Below the pieces are notes generated by a model. That model saw only the letters and a list, made by a program, of their open reading frames with translations. It searched no databases and was not told where the DNA came from. Positions 13,599 to 21,818 of a stretch of 25,767 nt of DNA are shown here, piece by piece (position 1 is the first letter of the stretch; each line of letters opens with the position of its first letter). The position numbers and the translations under genes are program-made. The stretch lies in IMG/VR virus record IMGVR_UViG_3300001846_000125, positions 1 to 25,767 of that record; one strand, given 5' to 3'. Origin of the DNA: a virus.

Positions 13599-16500
13599 AT
13601 GGCTAGTATAACGCTACGGTCAAGCCTTTCTAGGGGTTTGACCAATAGTGAGGTTGATAGCAACTTCACTAACCTGAACAACGACAAAGCTGAGAACGGA
13701 GCCAATGCCGACATTACGTCCATGTCTGGCGTAACCGGCGAGATAGGTGATCCGACTCAGATACAGTTCGATCCCCAGTCTAGCCATCCTGCGTACTCAG
13801 AAGGCTTGCTATGGTATGACAGTATCCATAACACGCTGAACTATTATGGTGACGAGTCTGGCCTTGTTCATGAGATCGGATTAGAAGAACATCAAAAGGT
13901 CTATAACAATAGCGGGGTCACAATCGCCAAAGGCGAGCCTCTCTACTTCAGCGGCAACTTCAATGGCTATCCCACAGCCGCTAGAGCCAATGCAACGGAC
14001 GTAAACAAGTACAATGCTCAAGGCATTGCCGCCCACAGCATTGAGGACGGCACATACGGCTATGTTTGTACAGCCGGTCTTGTCGAAGGCGTTGACACAT
14101 CTGGGCTAACAGCAGGGGCTAACTTCTTTGTCGGTCTCACTGATGGGGCTGTACAGAACTCATCACCTACCTATCCTAACTTCCCTATGTGCTTAGGTTG
14201 GGTTGTAGCGTCAAACGCTACAACAGGCGTTCTTCTAGTAAATCAACAGAATCACTCAGTCAACTCTTTCAGGGTTCGCACAGATACGCATATTGGTGGT
14301 GACCTGATCATCGATGGTGACCTAACTGTTGTTGGGTCACAGACTGTTGCTTCCTCAACCAACGTAGAGACTGGCGCACCATTCCTGTATTTAAACTCAG
14401 GCGACACGATTGGTGAGGCCAACACTACGTTTACAGGTAGCGGACTTGATGATGCGTATTTCACCGGCCATTTTAGTGGGACGGCAAGCACAACCTATTA
14501 CGTCAAGATTGATGGCGTTGCTAGCAACCAAGACACTTTTGCTTGGTCAAAAGACAATTTTACGACGACTGAAGCATCCGGAATCAACATAACGGGCAGT
14601 GATCAAGCTCTTGATGACGGTATTAGTATCAGATTTGCGAGCGTCAAACAGCATACCCTAAATGATGTTTGGTCGGGCACGGGTGCTCCTGTTGATACGG
14701 ATACTGGCGTTTGGTCTAACAGAAACACGGGCGGTACTGGAGTTGGTTATACACACGTTGGTATGTTTTTTGATACGACAGATTCTAAGTTTAAATTCGT
14801 CGATGAGTACGATCCAGAGCCAACAGGGGCAATTAATACTGCTGACTCCTCATATAGTGCCGGTAGCTTGGTCGTTGACGGGTTAGAGGCTAGCTCTGCC
14901 ACTGTTGGAGGCAATACCGTCCTGACGACTGCTGATGAAGGTTCAGGTAATGGCATCGATGCCGACACGGTTGATGGGTTAGAAGCGAGTCAGTTTGTAC
15001 GCTCTGATGCCGATGATAACATATCTGGCACTCTTACTCTTAACGCTACAACACCACTGCGATTATCAAATTCGGCACAAGGCTTTACTTATTCAGCGTT
15101 AGAAAACGGCTCCGGTCAAAATAGATTTTTTATAAGAGTCGATAGAACAAACAACGGTTCTTACCCATACCTCACAAACAGAACGCCTTCAGGTGATGTC
15201 GCAATCTTTACTGGCGGATCAACAGCCGGTACTGAAAACGAAATCATTCGTTTCAAAGGCGGCAACGGAACTAGGGCTATTGAGCTAACTAATTCCTATA
15301 TCGACATGGGAACCAATGACATTACCGACACGAAGGTAGGTCAATGGGACACAGCCTATGGTTGGGGAGATCACTCTACTCAAGGCTATCTGACAAGCTA
15401 CACAGACACCAATACTACTTACTCTATTAGTGCTGAGACAGTAACTAATGGAGCTAACCTACGCCTTACAGATAGCGGATCAACAACTGATGAAGTCAGC
15501 ATCATTGGTGGCACGAATGTTACTGTGGCTCGCACAAACGCAGACACCATTACTATTTCTGCGACAGACACAGATACGACATACAGCAACGCTACACAGT
15601 CATCAAATGGTCTTATGTCAAGGAGTGACAAAATTAAGCTCGATGGCATCGAATCAGGTGCTACTGGTGATCAAACAGCGAGTGAGATACTCACGGAAAT
15701 TAAGACTGTTGATGGTGCAGGATCGGGGCTAGATGCAGATGTATTAGATGGTCAGCATGGATCGTATTATCAGAACGCTAGCAACCTAAATGCAGGAACA
15801 CTCGCAAGCGCAAGGTTAAGTTCTGCCTTAGCTACCTATTCGATTGACCCCGTTATTCCGAATGGAGATAGAAACAGTTTGAGTTCGCCAACATTATCAA
15901 TGGCGGCGTTAGTTGATCCTGCGGTTGAAAACAAGATGCAATTTGCTGTCCCTGATGTCATCGAAGGCAGTACAGATGGCGGTACCACATGGACTGACAT
16001 TACATCAAATTACAGCACCAATGATCTTAAAGACATGATGTCTGGCACTGGGACGTCAGGTGGTATAAATATTACTTCTCAGCAGTACGATAAGATCAGA
16101 ATCTATTGGAACTACTCTCAATATAATTATGGATATGTGTATCTAAATTACTTGCACATCTATCAGTCAGGCCGTTCAAATACAGCAACTATTCAGATTG
16201 AGAAAAAGGATTTTCAAACTCAAGTATGGTCAACGGTTGATACCACTGGATCACATGGCGGTTGGCCGACTCACGTATGGATACCTCATACCGCGATTCC
16301 ATATACGTCTTCAAACACGCGAAACGATTCTGTTAGGATTACTTATGATTTTACTTGGAGTACAAGTAATTCCCAAACTTTTAGTATTCATAAAATTAAC
16401 TGGTATGGCACTTACCCAGTAGCGCAACACAATCGTGTTTCTACGTGGGATCGAGATGGCAACTTCCAAGTACAAAACAACTTGCTAGTTCCGAATGGAA

Positions 16501-17357
16501 CCGTAGATGGTCGAGATATAGCGGCTGATGGCACAAAACTAGACGGTATTGAGGCTAACGCTACTGCTGATCAAACCGCTTCAGAAATAAAGACGGCTTA
16601 TGAAAGCAACAGCAACACAAATGCGTTTACAGATGCATTGCTAACAAAGCTCAATAATATAGAAACTGCCGCGACAGCAGATCAAACCAAAGCTGATATT
16701 GATGCTCTTGGTATTAACGCAGATCAATTAGATGGCATTGAGGCAACATCATTCCTAAGAAGCGATGTGACAGATACAGCAAACAATAATTTGATTTTTG
16801 GCAATGTGGTTACTTTCAATGGCTCGCAGACAGGCGGTTATCCAGTCATCAGGGTAACGTCAGGCCCTTCAAGCTACGGTCGAATTGAGTTTGGAACTGT
16901 GTCTGATGTTGATGAAGGAATAATTGCGTATTACCCATCGTCTAATCATTTCAATTTTACAGTCGGCACGGTCGAAAGATTCCGTATGGAAGGCGACGGC
17001 GACTTTCATGCTGACGGCGATGTTATCGCTTACTCAACAACGATCTCAGATCGTCGCTTAAAGACAGATATCAAGAACATTGATGATGCTGTCGAGAAGG
17101 TCAAGCAACTGAATGGATGCACATTTAAGCGTCACGATGGTCAAGTATCTGCCGGTGTAATCGCCCAGGATGTCGAGGCTGTTCTGCCAGAGGCTATCCG
17201 CGAGAAAGAGCTACCACTGCATCTAGCAAATGACACAACAACTTACAAACTGGTTGAGTACGACGCAATCATCGGATTATTGGTTGAGTCAGTCAAAGAG
17301 CTTACAGCACGAGTTGAGGAGCTAGAGAATGCCGCTTCAGACATCAGGAGAGATTAA
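13599..17357 (+). CDS. Long tail fibre with S74 intramolecular chaperone
   Basis: The 1252-residue product begins 'MASITLRSSLSRGLTNSEVD', a fibre N-terminus typical of marine phages. The shaft contains repeated 'DAD.VDGLEASQFVRSD' and 'KLDGIE...ATADQTASEI' units (around residues 450-480, 680-730, 975-1060). A beta-rich insert at about 760-960 may be the receptor-contact part. The C-terminus is a Peptidase_S74 / endosialidase-type chaperone: 'SDRRLKTDI' with Ser1150-Asp1151, then 'GVIAQDVEAVLPEA' and a coiled-coil ending. Such domains trimerise the fibre and cut themselves off. GAGGGG precedes the ATG. The last 29 bases overlap the next gene. Confidence 0.9.
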   Translation: MASITLRSSLSRGLTNSEVDSNFTNLNNDKAENGANADITSMSGVTGEIGDPTQIQFDPQSSHPAYSEGLLWYDSIHNTLNYYGDESGLVHEIGLEEHQKVYNNSGVTIAKGEPLYFSGNFNGYPTAARANATDVNKYNAQGIAAHSIEDGTYGYVCTAGLVEGVDTSGLTAGANFFVGLTDGAVQNSSPTYPNFPMCLGWVVASNATTGVLLVNQQNHSVNSFRVRTDTHIGGDLIIDGDLTVVGSQTVASSTNVETGAPFLYLNSGDTIGEANTTFTGSGLDDAYFTGHFSGTASTTYYVKIDGVASNQDTFAWSKDNFTTTEASGINITGSDQALDDGISIRFASVKQHTLNDVWSGTGAPVDTDTGVWSNRNTGGTGVGYTHVGMFFDTTDSKFKFVDEYDPEPTGAINTADSSYSAGSLVVDGLEASSATVGGNTVLTTADEGSGNGIDADTVDGLEASQFVRSDADDNISGTLTLNATTPLRLSNSAQGFTYSALENGSGQNRFFIRVDRTNNGSYPYLTNRTPSGDVAIFTGGSTAGTENEIIRFKGGNGTRAIELTNSYIDMGTNDITDTKVGQWDTAYGWGDHSTQGYLTSYTDTNTTYSISAETVTNGANLRLTDSGSTTDEVSIIGGTNVTVARTNADTITISATDTDTTYSNATQSSNGLMSRSDKIKLDGIESGATGDQTASEILTEIKTVDGAGSGLDADVLDGQHGSYYQNASNLNAGTLASARLSSALATYSIDPVIPNGDRNSLSSPTLSMAALVDPAVENKMQFAVPDVIEGSTDGGTTWTDITSNYSTNDLKDMMSGTGTSGGINITSQQYDKIRIYWNYSQYNYGYVYLNYLHIYQSGRSNTATIQIEKKDFQTQVWSTVDTTGSHGGWPTHVWIPHTAIPYTSSNTRNDSVRITYDFTWSTSNSQTFSIHKINWYGTYPVAQHNRVSTWDRDGNFQVQNNLLVPNGTVDGRDIAADGTKLDGIEANATADQTASEIKTAYESNSNTNAFTDALLTKLNNIETAATADQTKADIDALGINADQLDGIEATSFLRSDVTDTANNNLIFGNVVTFNGSQTGGYPVIRVTSGPSSYGRIEFGTVSDVDEGIIAYYPSSNHFNFTVGTVERFRMEGDGDFHADGDVIAYSTTISDRRLKTDIKNIDDAVEKVKQLNGCTFKRHDGQVSAGVIAQDVEAVLPEAIREKELPLHLANDTTTYKLVEYDAIIGLLVESVKELTARVEELENAASDIRRD

Positions 17358-18600
17358 GCTCAGTCAAATAGCGACTGAGTTTACTGATGCCGCACCGCAT
17401 GAATTATCAGAATTTTATAGCGCGGCTACTGGAGTCCCGACATCTGGTGAAATCAGTATCTCTGATTTTTACGGTAAAGGAGCATTTCAGACTATTGAGC
17501 ATACACCTGTATTTCAAGCAGGAGGATACGCTACGTATGGCAACCCCACATCTTCAAAATCACCAACGATTTTAGAATATGCTTGCAGGATACATGGAGT
17601 TCACGGCCCGCAAGAGCAATCATCTGAATTTACAACCGCATATACATCAAGCGATTCTTCAGCACAGTATGAAAATCTAATAGAGGTTCCTTTGCCTGAT
17701 GGAACTAATTTCATAACTTTTGTCGGGGAAGACAATACAAACAATCAAGGAACGGCAATAAGCGGGCAATACAATTTTGCCTCGTCAAGTGACAATCTGG
17801 ACAGATTGGGGGTTCGTTATCCATTAGTATTTCTGGTAGGTGGCTACGTTGGTAGCGGAGACCTAAGCAGTACAGTAAAACCTTGGATTTCCAACTGGAC
17901 AAGCGTGTACGATTCTTGGAAAAACTTGATGGTCAACCCTAACAGTTACAACTTCAAGATCAGGAATATTTCAGGCAGCAATGGGGCCATAGAAATGTGT
18001 TGGGATTGGGAATTGGACTGGGACAATTTTTACGATTTCTACACCATCATGGATAATAGCGGGTCTACTTCAGGAACAATAACGATAGGCGGGACAAGCT
18101 ATACCCGTATCAGAAGCCGTGTAGATGCTTGGAGATTAAGTCAAACAAGAAATACAGCCGCATTTGATGAGCCTAGTAGAGCGGATGGGCCAACATATAA
18201 ACTTGGGATGAGGGTGTTTGCATTAGAAACAAATAATGCATTTAATGGGTTTTATCAAGCGGGAACTGCAAGTACAAATATAGCTCCTTACTCAAGAGAT
18301 ATTTTTACTCAATTTACTGGGGGGACCTATCCTTTTCCTAGCTCAACCTCAGTTTATAATTACGTCGCTTTGTTTTTAGCTTTATGTCCAGAAGGGGTAG
18401 GAACAACGAATGCAACTTGGAAGTCCAATTTTGATGCAAATCATGTTTCCTCAACAGTAGGATTTACAGCTCAACCTTTTTCAACCAGTTACTACGCCTC
18501 AAACGGCTTGCAATTAACAAATGATATCACCATGACTTCTGGGACAAATTTTGTTAGTGCTTATGGATTTAGAGATACCGCCGATGAGGGAGGTTATTAA
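17329..18600 (+). CDS. Putative tail fibre protein with paired SGEI modules
   Basis: The 423-residue product begins with two copies of a short module: 'TSGEIKLSQIATEF' (residues 5-18) and 'TSGEISISDFYGKGAF' (about 38-53). This N-terminus is frequent in fibre proteins of marine phages and probably docks to the tail or another fibre. The rest is a Ser/Thr/Asn/aromatic-rich region with no motif I recognise, including 'CWDWELDWDNFYDFYTIMD' and 'PSRADGPTYKLGMRVFALE'. It may be the receptor-binding globular domain. The ATG lies inside the last codons of the S74 fibre gene, in another frame. Confidence 0.65.
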   Translation: MPLQTSGEIKLSQIATEFTDAAPHELSEFYSAATGVPTSGEISISDFYGKGAFQTIEHTPVFQAGGYATYGNPTSSKSPTILEYACRIHGVHGPQEQSSEFTTAYTSSDSSAQYENLIEVPLPDGTNFITFVGEDNTNNQGTAISGQYNFASSSDNLDRLGVRYPLVFLVGGYVGSGDLSSTVKPWISNWTSVYDSWKNLMVNPNSYNFKIRNISGSNGAIEMCWDWELDWDNFYDFYTIMDNSGSTSGTITIGGTSYTRIRSRVDAWRLSQTRNTAAFDEPSRADGPTYKLGMRVFALETNNAFNGFYQAGTASTNIAPYSRDIFTQFTGGTYPFPSSTSVYNYVALFLALCPEGVGTTNATWKSNFDANHVSSTVGFTAQPFSTSYYASNGLQLTNDITMTSGTNFVSAYGFRDTADEGGY

Positions 18601-19193
18601 TGAATTCATTCGAATCAAATCCTCATACTGACTTCATCAAAGCTAAGTATACTGGGCGAATCCTTCACGCTCACAAGATCGTAAACACCTCAGACACTCC
18701 TATCACTAACATATCTGGTGGTGAAAAATTTGATCAATGGAATGATCAGCATATTGCCATATTCTGCGAAACGGGCGGGTTTACTGTTTACACTAAAGCA
18801 GGGATCAATAAAAGAAGAGTGGAGACAATATCTGAGGCTGATCGTGGGATATTATTTGATAACTACGGTTTTGGATGGACCCCAAAACAGTGGCCTCCTG
18901 AAAGGCTATATTTATATTGGGATGTCGGTTCTGTGTATTATTGTGCCGCTCCGATAGAAGTGACAGATATGATCAAACCAATCAATTTTGATCTGTTTTA
19001 TAGTTGGCAAAAAATATCTTCTGAAGAAGGTGCGTCCTATGAATTGCGCTCAAAGCAAGAAGCATTCTTGGCGATGGGTAGTGGCGCTATCAATGGCGAA
19101 TCTGCCGAAGGGCCATGCGTTATTCCATCAGGTTCTACATTTGAGGCTGAAGGGTCGCACCACATCGCAATACTCACTGATAAAAGGGCGTGA
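18600..19193 (+). CDS. Unrecognised protein at the end of the fibre block
   Basis: The 197-residue product is not recognised. It starts one base inside the preceding stop (TAATG) with GGGAGG upstream, so it is probably co-translated with the fibre gene. It is soluble, has Trp/Tyr-rich segments ('YGFGWTPKQWPPERLYLYWD') and a C-terminal 'CVIPSGSTFEAEGSHHIAIL' strand pattern like a small cupin or beta-barrel. It could be a fibre chaperone, a fibre-tip adhesin or a bound accessory protein; sequence alone does not decide. Its TGA forms part of an extended -10 promoter for the following genes. Confidence 0.55.
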   Translation: MNSFESNPHTDFIKAKYTGRILHAHKIVNTSDTPITNISGGEKFDQWNDQHIAIFCETGGFTVYTKAGINKRRVETISEADRGILFDNYGFGWTPKQWPPERLYLYWDVGSVYYCAAPIEVTDMIKPINFDLFYSWQKISSEEGASYELRSKQEAFLAMGSGAINGESAEGPCVIPSGSTFEAEGSHHIAILTDKRA

Positions 19194-19199
19194 TATAAT
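19191..19199 (+). promoter_or_regulatory. Extended -10 promoter for the lysis cassette
   Basis: TGATATAAT gives a perfect TATAAT at 19194-19199 with TGN directly before it. No good -35 lies 16-18 bases upstream (TACTCA at 19171), which extended -10 promoters can do without. Predicted start of transcription is about 19206. The TGA of the fibre-block gene is the TGN element. Confidence 0.6.
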
Positions 19200-19230
19200 T
19201 TAACCCGAAACCATCCTGGGAGTAGGGACT

Positions 19231-19419
19231 GTGCAGCACACCACAGAGGCCACAAAGACGATTGTAGATGCTGCGGCAGTATTTACTGTTATTGGTACGT
19301 TATCAGAAATTATGCCGCCATTAGCGGCTGTATTCACAATCACCTGGACCGCTATCAGGATCTACGAGACTGACACGGTTCAGAAAGCAATCGGCAAGAT
19401 CAAAGCAGACGAGTCATGA
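19231..19419 (+). CDS. Small membrane protein, holin-like candidate
   Basis: The 62-residue product starts with GTG behind GGGAGTAGGG. Two hydrophobic stretches (about 11-24 and 28-45) are split by 'SEIMPP', and a charged tail follows ('RIYETDTVQKAIGKIKADES'). It resembles small phage inner-membrane proteins found at the head of lysis cassettes, sometimes annotated as holins. It is the first gene after the predicted promoter and its stop overlaps the next ATG. A pore or accessory lysis role is inferred. A more typical holin lies downstream, so this one may be an accessory or antiholin. Confidence 0.55.
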   Translation: MQHTTEATKTIVDAAAVFTVIGTLSEIMPPLAAVFTITWTAIRIYETDTVQKAIGKIKADES

Positions 19420-19871
19420 TCTTTGAGGCAATTGCAGTCGGTAAGGTCGCCTTAGAAGCCCTGCAAACTGTCAAAGGCTTATTGGAAGAAGGCAAGGGAA
19501 TTGCTGAAGCCGGTAGAGATCTCGGTAAATTCTTCGACGCAAAAGAAGAAGTACAAAAAAAGATTGATTCCGGTCGAGCCGATGATGCTGACTTTTGGGA
19601 AATGGAGAAAATCAAGCAAGCCGAGCATCAATTTTTTGAGCAACTGGCTTGGTATGGTCGCCCAGGACTCAAAGACGATTATTTGAGGTGGCAGAAAACT
19701 AGGAAAGAGCTGAGAGAGAAAGCAGAAAAACGTGAAAAAGCTAAGAGATTGGCTAAGAAAAAAGCCATCAAGAACGGACTTATTTATACTGCTGCTATAC
19801 TTGCTGGCTGTTTGGTCGTCGGTCTAGGTATATGGCTATTGCTTGCGATCATTGCAGCCAAGGGGAGATGA
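19416..19871 (+). CDS. Membrane-anchored coiled-coil protein of the lysis region
   Basis: The 151-residue product has an N-terminal amphipathic part (1-60), a central 'FFEQLAWYGRPGLKDDYLRW' segment, a strongly basic helix (about 95-119) and one C-terminal transmembrane segment (about 121-147). The Lys/Arg-rich helix just before the membrane predicts a cytoplasmic N-terminus. No catalytic motif is visible. The C-terminal anchor is unlike a canonical spanin, which is N-terminally anchored or a lipoprotein. The function is unknown. It is translationally coupled by ATGA to the upstream membrane protein. Confidence 0.55.
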   Translation: MIFEAIAVGKVALEALQTVKGLLEEGKGIAEAGRDLGKFFDAKEEVQKKIDSGRADDADFWEMEKIKQAEHQFFEQLAWYGRPGLKDDYLRWQKTRKELREKAEKREKAKRLAKKKAIKNGLIYTAAILAGCLVVGLGIWLLLAIIAAKGR

Positions 19872-19880
19872 TGCTATGGA

Positions 19881-20084
19881 ATGGCAAAATTGGGCTCAAT
19901 GATGTGGCTAGTATACGGAATCATCACGATTGCAATACAGCCTGGAGTCTTGCAGATCGTCGAAAGAAAGGAATACGCAAATCCTCAAGATTGTTTTAAG
20001 GATGCAATGGTCTTGATGGCTGATTCTGAAGATCCACGGGGAATGGCTTGTGTGCCAATCCCAAGCGACAAGAAAGGTACTTAA
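19881..20084 (+). CDS. Small exported or membrane protein with two cysteines
   Basis: The 67-residue product has an N-terminal hydrophobic segment (about 6-26) like an uncleaved signal anchor. A short domain follows with two cysteines ('NPQDCFKDAM' and 'GMACVPIP') that could form a disulphide in the periplasm. GGGGAG precedes the start. A nearby in-frame ATG is not available closer to the ribosome binding site. A role in envelope disruption or superinfection control is possible from its place in the lysis cassette. I do not recognise a family. Confidence 0.5.
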   Translation: MAKLGSMMWLVYGIITIAIQPGVLQIVERKEYANPQDCFKDAMVLMADSEDPRGMACVPIPSDKKGT

Positions 20085-20402
20085 ATGACTGATTTAGAGA
20101 AATATGACCTTAACGGGAACGGAGAGCTAGACCCAGAAGAGCGGGAGCTAATGCTTGAAGACCGTAGAAGGCGGCTAGAAGACGAAGACCTCAATCGCAA
20201 TTCTGTTAGGGCGATGGCTTGGTTCGCACTTTTGGGGTTGCTCCTATATCCACTGGGGATCTTCTTGGCTGACCTACTCTCTATGGGTACAGCAGCTCAA
20301 CTGATTGCGGACATCGCGCCCACTTACTTCGCCTCGATTGCAGTCTTGGTCAGCGCATTCTTCACTACGTCAGTAATCAAGGCAAAGGTGGATAAGAAAT
20401 AA
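20085..20402 (+). CDS. EF-hand membrane protein of the lysis cassette
   Basis: The 105-residue product begins with a complete EF-hand loop at residues 8-19: D-L-N-G-N-G-E-L-D-P-E-E, with the Ca-ligand positions 1, 3, 5, 9 and 12 all acceptable and Gly at position 6. A charged helix (20-40) and two transmembrane segments (about 43-66 and 76-98) follow, then a basic C-terminus. The N-terminus is negatively charged. Holin-like topology together with a calcium-binding loop suggests a regulated lysis or membrane protein; this is inference. The ATG directly follows the preceding stop, and the TAA overlaps the start of the next tiny gene. Confidence 0.6.
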   Translation: MTDLEKYDLNGNGELDPEERELMLEDRRRRLEDEDLNRNSVRAMAWFALLGLLLYPLGIFLADLLSMGTAAQLIADIAPTYFASIAVLVSAFFTTSVIKAKVDKK

Positions 20403-20479
20403 TGCTTAGTTTAGCCGATATTCAATTCATCATAGTGGCGGCTGCTGTCGCTTTCTTTATGGGCTACTTACTAGGGTAG
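20402..20479 (+). CDS. 25-residue membrane peptide
   Basis: This reading frame is only 25 codons and starts in a TAATG overlap with the EF-hand gene. It encodes M-L-S-L-A-D then a single hydrophobic helix ('IQFIIVAAAVAFFMGYLLG') that ends directly at the stop. Such single-helix peptides occur in phage lysis cassettes. Support is the coupling, the tight packing (seven bases to the next ATG) and the clean membrane-helix composition. It has no ribosome binding site of its own beyond the coupling. A non-coding gap remains possible. Confidence 0.5.
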   Translation: MLSLADIQFIIVAAAVAFFMGYLLG

Positions 20480-20486
20480 ATGACTT

Positions 20487-20864
20487 ATGATACAAGCGTT
20501 ACTCCCAATCATTAGCGATGTCGCCGGCAACTGGATCAAGGGCAAGACCGAAGAGAAGGCTGCTGCGTCCAAGCTAAAGATCGCTAAAGCAGAAGCCGAA
20601 GCAGAGGTCATGAAGGTCGCCGCAACCCATGAAGCGGGTTGGGAAAAGATAATGGCTCAGAACTCCCAGGATTCGTGGAAAGACGAGGCATGGACCGTTT
20701 GCTTCATTATTATCATCAGCATGTGCTTTATCCCACACACGCAGCCATATGTGGCGCGTGGGTTTGAGGTACTATCAACAACACCAGACTGGTTCCAGTG
20801 GGCAGTGTATGCGTCCATTGCTGCCAGTTTCGGCTTACGTGGAATGAAGGGGTTAAAGAAATGA
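20487..20864 (+). CDS. Holin, GTA_holin_3TM-like
   Basis: The 125-residue product matches the holin family with a helical Ala/Glu/Lys-rich N-terminal half ('KLKIAKAEAEAEVMKVAATH', residues 29-48) and the motif 'DSWKDEAWTVCF', followed by membrane helices at about 69-83 and 102-118 with 'FIPHTQPYVARGFEVL' and 'ASFGLRGM'. Family members (called GTA_holin_3TM) permeabilise the inner membrane so the endolysin can reach the cell wall. It lies next to the endolysin and its stop overlaps the endolysin ATG (ATGA), a strong contextual match. Confidence 0.8.
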   Translation: MIQALLPIISDVAGNWIKGKTEEKAAASKLKIAKAEAEAEVMKVAATHEAGWEKIMAQNSQDSWKDEAWTVCFIIIISMCFIPHTQPYVARGFEVLSTTPDWFQWAVYASIAASFGLRGMKGLKK

Positions 20865-21241
20865 CATGGAGTTCACCATTCTTTACTGAGGAAGAGATGC
20901 GATGCCAATGTGGGTGCGGTGCGGACGGCATGAACAGCGAATTTATGGAGAAACTGACAAGCCTGAGAGCGGACTGGGGCCAGCCGATGGTGGTGACAAG
21001 CGCGTACCGTTGTCCGAATCATCCCATAGAGGCAAAGAAGGCCAAGCCAGGCGCTCACGCAAGCGGAAGGGCGGTTGATATCGCTGTCCAGGGCGAAGAC
21101 GCATACAAGCTTTTATGCGCGGTCCTAGGGCATGGTTTCACCGGAGTAGGCGTACAACAAAAAGGTTCAGGGCGTTTCATCCATATTGATGATCTAACCA
21201 GGGAGGAAGGTTGGCCTAGACCAACGATCTGGTCCTACTAA
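20861..21241 (+). CDS. Endolysin, M15-family peptidase
   Basis: The 126-residue product is a Peptidase_M15-type peptidoglycan endopeptidase. Zinc-ligand motif 'GAHASGRAVDIAV' gives His66 and Asp73, and the C-terminal 'RFIHIDD' gives His109. 'SAYRCPNHP' (47-55) is the other conserved block. The N-terminus 'FFTEEEMRCQCGCG' is characteristic of these small phage endolysins. There is no signal peptide or SAR segment, so release should depend on the holin. The start at 20861 is chosen over an upstream in-frame ATG at 20798: it has AAGGGG upstream, overlaps the holin stop as ATGA, and removes a non-conserved extension. Confidence 0.92.
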   Translation: MTWSSPFFTEEEMRCQCGCGADGMNSEFMEKLTSLRADWGQPMVVTSAYRCPNHPIEAKKAKPGAHASGRAVDIAVQGEDAYKLLCAVLGHGFTGVGVQQKGSGRFIHIDDLTREEGWPRPTIWSY

Positions 21242-21253
21242 GGATCATGGACG

Positions 21254-21811
21254 ATGGAGAAAAGGAAATTTCCAGCGTCCCAAAGAGAGGCGCTAAGACA
21301 AGGTGTCACATATTACTTCAATGGCAAGCCATGTAAGCACGGGCATGTTGTCGAGCGATTCGCTTCGAACAAGAACTGTTGCGAATGCAGCCGAATACGC
21401 AACCGCAAACGAACTGAAGCAAAAGACTACTGGGTCGGCTACGGAGACGAGGCGTACAGAGATCGAAAGAGAGAGTACGCTAAATCGTACTATAGAAAGC
21501 ACAAACACAGACACAAAGAGGGTGTCAGGAAACGCAGAAGAATTGAAAAGTCGGCTAGCGTGGCAACAAAGAAAGGCGCTATTGAGCTACGAAGGATCAG
21601 GCTTAAAGCCCAGATGCTATCTATCGATACTGGCATAAAGCACGAAGTAGATCACATTATCCCATTGATACATAAAAAGATTTGCGGGCTCAACGTGCCA
21701 GCAAACGTGCAGATATTGACCAAGCAGAAAAATAGGGCAAAAGCCTCTAGGTTATGCACTAAAACGCAAGAGAGAGAACTTATGGAAATGCTGAAAAAAA
21801 AGCCCTCATAA
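21254..21811 (+). CDS. HNH endonuclease
   Basis: The 185-residue product is very basic. The N-terminal part has Cys/His groups ('CKHGH' near residue 27 and 'NCCECSR' near 41) typical of a zinc-binding lead domain in phage HNH proteins. The C-terminal catalytic core 'HEVDHIIPLIHKKICGLNVP' followed by 'ANVQILTKQKNRAK' provides the His-Asp-His-Asn-His/Lys arrangement of HNH nucleases. It lies at the end of the lysis operon, outside the core head-gene HNH position, so it may be a free-standing homing endonuclease. Its stop codon lies in the loop of the leftward terminator. Confidence 0.8.
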   Translation: MEKRKFPASQREALRQGVTYYFNGKPCKHGHVVERFASNKNCCECSRIRNRKRTEAKDYWVGYGDEAYRDRKREYAKSYYRKHKHRHKEGVRKRRRIEKSASVATKKGAIELRRIRLKAQMLSIDTGIKHEVDHIIPLIHKKICGLNVPANVQILTKQKNRAKASRLCTKTQERELMEMLKKKPS

Positions 21812-21818
21812 GAGGGCT
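21794..21818 (-). terminator. Intrinsic terminator of the leftward early operon
   Basis: On the minus strand AGCCCTC, a four-base loop TTAT and GAGGGCT form a 7-bp stem followed by a run of eight T. On the plus strand the same stem is preceded by A's and followed by no T run, so only leftward transcription should stop here. The element overlaps the last codons of the HNH gene. Confidence 0.88.

Noticed and set aside
17329-17357. Possible frameshift joining the S74 fibre and the next gene
   Set aside because: No slippery heptamer seen; S74 fibres end at this coiled coil and the next product has its own typical N-terminus.
20798-20860. Upstream in-frame start for the endolysin
   Set aside because: It lies inside the holin gene, lacks a suitable ribosome binding site and adds a non-conserved Cys-rich stretch; ATG 20861 overlaps the holin stop and has AAGGGG upstream.
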